From DATGIQ01 sp035295665 (GTDB taxonomy: Bacteria; Planctomycetota; Planctomycetia; Gemmatales; Gemmataceae), in assembly GCA_035295665.1 (NCBI GenBank), contig DATGIQ010000053.1, positions 1 through 7,495 on the forward strand: DNA of 7,495 nt, written 5' to 3'. Shown piece by piece: positions 5,682 to 7,495 of this stretch. Made by a program: the position numbers and the translations under genes. The notes beneath the pieces were generated by a model. It was given only the letters and a program-made list of their open reading frames with translations. It was not told the DNA's origin and did no database searches. Every line of letters starts with the position of its first letter. Position 1 is the stretch's first letter.

Positions 5682-7049
5682 TCAGCTCTCGGTCAAGCCA
5701 GGATAGTTCCGCATGACCAGGTGGCTATTGATCTTCTGCACCAGGTCCAGGGCCACGCTGACCACGATCAACAGACCGGTGCCGCCGTAGAAGCTGGCTA
5801 CGCGGTAATCCACTCCCAGAGAGGCATTGATCACACTGGGAATGACGGCGACGACCGCCAGAAAGGCCGCACCGACATACGTGATCCGCACCATCACCCG
5901 TTCCAGATACTCCGCCGTGCGTTTCCCGGGTCGATATCCAGGGATGAAGCTGCCGTAATCCTTCAGGTTGTTGGCCATATCCTTCGGATTGAAGATCACC
6001 GAAGTCCAGAAATAGCAGAAGAAATAAATGAGCACGATGTAAAAGACATTGTAAATGTAGCCCTGCCGCTGGAAGGCGCTATCGAGAACTTGAACCCAAC
6101 CCCATTGAAACTGCGCGAGCATCCGGAACAAGTACATCGGCAGCATCAACAAACTGCTGGCGAAGATCACGGGCATTACACCGGCTTGGTTTACCCGCAG
6201 CGGCAGAAACTGCCGCGTGCCGCCGAACACGCGCCGGCCACGGACATGCTTGGCCGACTGTGTCGGAATTCGCCGTTGGCCCATGGTGATGGCCACCACT
6301 GCAACGACCACGCCCACGAACAGGAGAATGAGGATGATCAGCTTTTCGAAGCTCACGTCTTGCCCGCTGCCGCCGCCCAATGTGTAAATGGATTCTTTCA
6401 ACTTGCCCGTCGTCGCATCAAACAGGAGGGTCTGCGTGGCGTTTGGCAGGCGGGCCAAGATGCCGGCCATGATGATCAAACTGATCCCGTTGCCGATGCC
6501 ATATTCGTCGATCTGCTCCCCAAGCCACATCAGGAACATCGTGCCGGCCGTCATCGTGATGACGGACGAAAGGACGTAGAACGTCGTATCGTAGCTCTGC
6601 ACAAACAACCCCGCACCGCCGCTGGCTTCGCTGCGCATGAGGTACTGCACCCACATGAAGCTCTGGAAAAGACAGATCGGTACGGTGGCATAGCGTGTAT
6701 ATTCGTTGATCTTCTTCCGGCCGCTTTCACCTTCTTTTTGCAGTTTTTCCAACGGCGGATAAACGCTCGCCAGGAGCTGGAAGATAATCGATGCCGAAAT
6801 ATAGGGCATCACGCCCCAGCCAAAAATGGTGCTCTGTCCCAGAGCCCCGCCGCTGAATAGCGACACAAACCCGAGGATTTGTCCGAAGGCACTCGATTGG
6901 GCACCGCGCATGACTTCGGCGAAGCGCTGCTGGTCCAGGACCGGAAGCGGGACGTGGTAGCCGATGCGATAAATCGCCAAAAACAGCAGCGTGATCCCGA
7001 TTTTCTGGGCCAGTTCCGGTATTTTGAAGATGGTAATGATCTTGTTCAT
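5682..7049 (-). CDS. secY: Preprotein translocase subunit SecY
   Basis: SecY is the channel-forming subunit of the SecYEG translocon in the inner membrane and passes unfolded preproteins with SecA or the ribosome. The 455-residue product has the family's usual length (E. coli about 443) and alternating hydrophobic segments consistent with ten membrane helices. Clear marks are the N-terminal KIPELAQKIGIT, the first signature and plug region around residues 67-93 (GGALGQ, then FGWGVMPYISASIIF), the second signature at 175-193 (WLGEQIDEYGIGNGIS), the basic cytosolic loop at 257-290 (GQRRIPTQSAKHVRG), and the C-terminal region FNPKDMANNLKDYGSFIPG (353-371) followed by RPGKRTAEYLE. The ATG is preceded by GGAAGGGG at six bases. 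It follows rplO by 40 bases in the normal spc-operon order, so the two are cotranscribed. The long opposite-strand frame across it is a shadow. The downstream gene is not adk, map or infA but, after a gap, an HD-GYP regulator. Confidence 0.98.
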   Translation of the reverse strand: MNKIITIFKIPELAQKIGITLLFLAIYRIGYHVPLPVLDQQRFAEVMRGAQSSAFGQILGFVSLFSGGALGQSTIFGWGVMPYISASIIFQLLASVYPPLEKLQKEGESGRKKINEYTRYATVPICLFQSFMWVQYLMRSEASGGAGLFVQSYDTTFYVLSSVITMTAGTMFLMWLGEQIDEYGIGNGISLIIMAGILARLPNATQTLLFDATTGKLKESIYTLGGGSGQDVSFEKLIILILLFVGVVVAVVAITMGQRRIPTQSAKHVRGRRVFGGTRQFLPLRVNQAGVMPVIFASSLLMLPMYLFRMLAQFQWGWVQVLDSAFQRQGYIYNVFYIVLIYFFCYFWTSVIFNPKDMANNLKDYGSFIPGYRPGKRTAEYLERVMVRITYVGAAFLAVVAVIPSVINASLGVDYRVASFYGGTGLLIVVSVALDLVQKINSHLVMRNYPGLTES

Positions 7050-7089
7050 GCTCAGCCCCTTCCGTGGCTCCTATTCTCATGCTCCGTGG

Positions 7090-7495
7090 TCAGGCCGTTT
7101 CCCGCGGCGGACGCGGCCTCATCTTGTTCCTCTTCGGTTTCTTGGGAGGTGGAATCAACTCCGTTGTCCCACCTTTGGCGGTGATCTTTTCGGTTGCGGA
7201 CTTGGAAAAGTGATGGGCGCGAATCACCAATCGTTTGGAAAGCTCGCCATTCCCCAAAATGCGCACGCCATCGGCTTTTCCTCTGGCCAGCCCAGCGCGG
7301 CGCAGCGCTTCCTGGTCCACCGTATCGCCGTCGGCAAATGCCTTGTCCAGGTCGCCTACGTTGATGATGTGGTAATGCTTGTCCCATGTCGCATGGCTAA
7401 AGCCGCGCTTGGGAATACGGCGAAACAACGGCATCTGACCGCCTTCAAAGGCTGCGGTCGGCATGTTGGCGCCGGCACTCGCGTATTGCCCTTTG
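7090..7495 (-). CDS. rplO: 50S ribosomal protein L15, 5' end outside the window
   Basis: L15 is a 23S rRNA-binding protein needed late in large-subunit assembly. The visible 134 residues start inside the conserved glycine-rich N-terminal region (KGQYASAG, corresponding to GHKGQ of the family) and run to the TGA at 7092-7090. About 35-40 residues are missing beyond the window edge, so the internal ATG at 7464 is not the start. The diagnostic motif FEGGQMPLFRRIPKRGF follows, then VNVGDLD-like IINVGDLDKAF, a GVRILGNGEL strand and the C-terminal HHFSKSATEKITAKGG. After the usual family end near TTELI there is an extra basic, proline-rich tail of about 20 residues (PPPKKPKRNK onward). The gene sits 40 bases before secY, as expected for the end of the spc operon. 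Confidence 0.97.
   Translation of the reverse strand, partial: KGQYASAGANMPTAAFEGGQMPLFRRIPKRGFSHATWDKHYHIINVGDLDKAFADGDTVDQEALRRAGLARGKADGVRILGNGELSKRLVIRAHHFSKSATEKITAKGGTTELIPPPKKPKRNKMRPRPPRETA

Noticed and set aside
5529..6860. 443-residue plus-strand open frame opposite secY
   Set aside because: Its H/D/Q-rich composition is what the complement of hydrophobic membrane-protein codons yields; no domain, no ribosome binding site, and secY on the other strand is certain.

Overview
The window looks like chromosomal DNA of a GC-rich, probably planctomycete bacterium. This is judged from the SecY and L15 sequence style, a twin-arginine-exported xylose-isomerase-type TIM-barrel protein, and a secreted PQQ-type propeller protein, all common in Planctomycetota. 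It rests on recognition rather than a search, and a related PVC lineage such as Verrucomicrobiota is not excluded. All five genes I can support are on the minus strand, so transcription runs from high to low coordinates.

In reading order, the window opens inside the ribosomal protein L15 gene (rplO, 5' end missing). secY follows after 40 bases; this is the tail of the spc ribosomal operon. After secY comes a 526-base non-coding stretch. It holds a large imperfect palindrome (5545-5630), a short cysteine-rich open frame, a hairpin plus U-run that looks like the operon's terminator (5452-5478), and an AT-rich stretch with a candidate promoter (5388-5416). This promoter would serve the next gene, a response regulator with an HD-GYP output domain that is predicted to degrade cyclic di-GMP. 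A Tat-exported sugar-phosphate-isomerase-like protein starts 98 bases later. A second 537-base non-coding stretch follows with a perfect 26-bp inverted repeat (2842-2908). Last comes a 706-residue secreted protein joining ankyrin repeats, a small beta-rich middle domain and a PQQ-like beta-propeller. Its stop is followed by a possible terminator-like structure and about 200 featureless bases.

The genes do not form one pathway. rplO-secY is housekeeping (ribosome and Sec translocon). The HD-GYP regulator belongs to c-di-GMP signalling. The isomerase-like and ankyrin/PQQ proteins are predicted to act outside the cytoplasm and have no certain substrate. I see no tRNA, rRNA, CRISPR array, transposase or phage gene. 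I found no convincing new multi-gene system. The most unusual items are the two palindromic elements, the cysteine-rich frame fused across one of them, and the ankyrin-propeller fusion.
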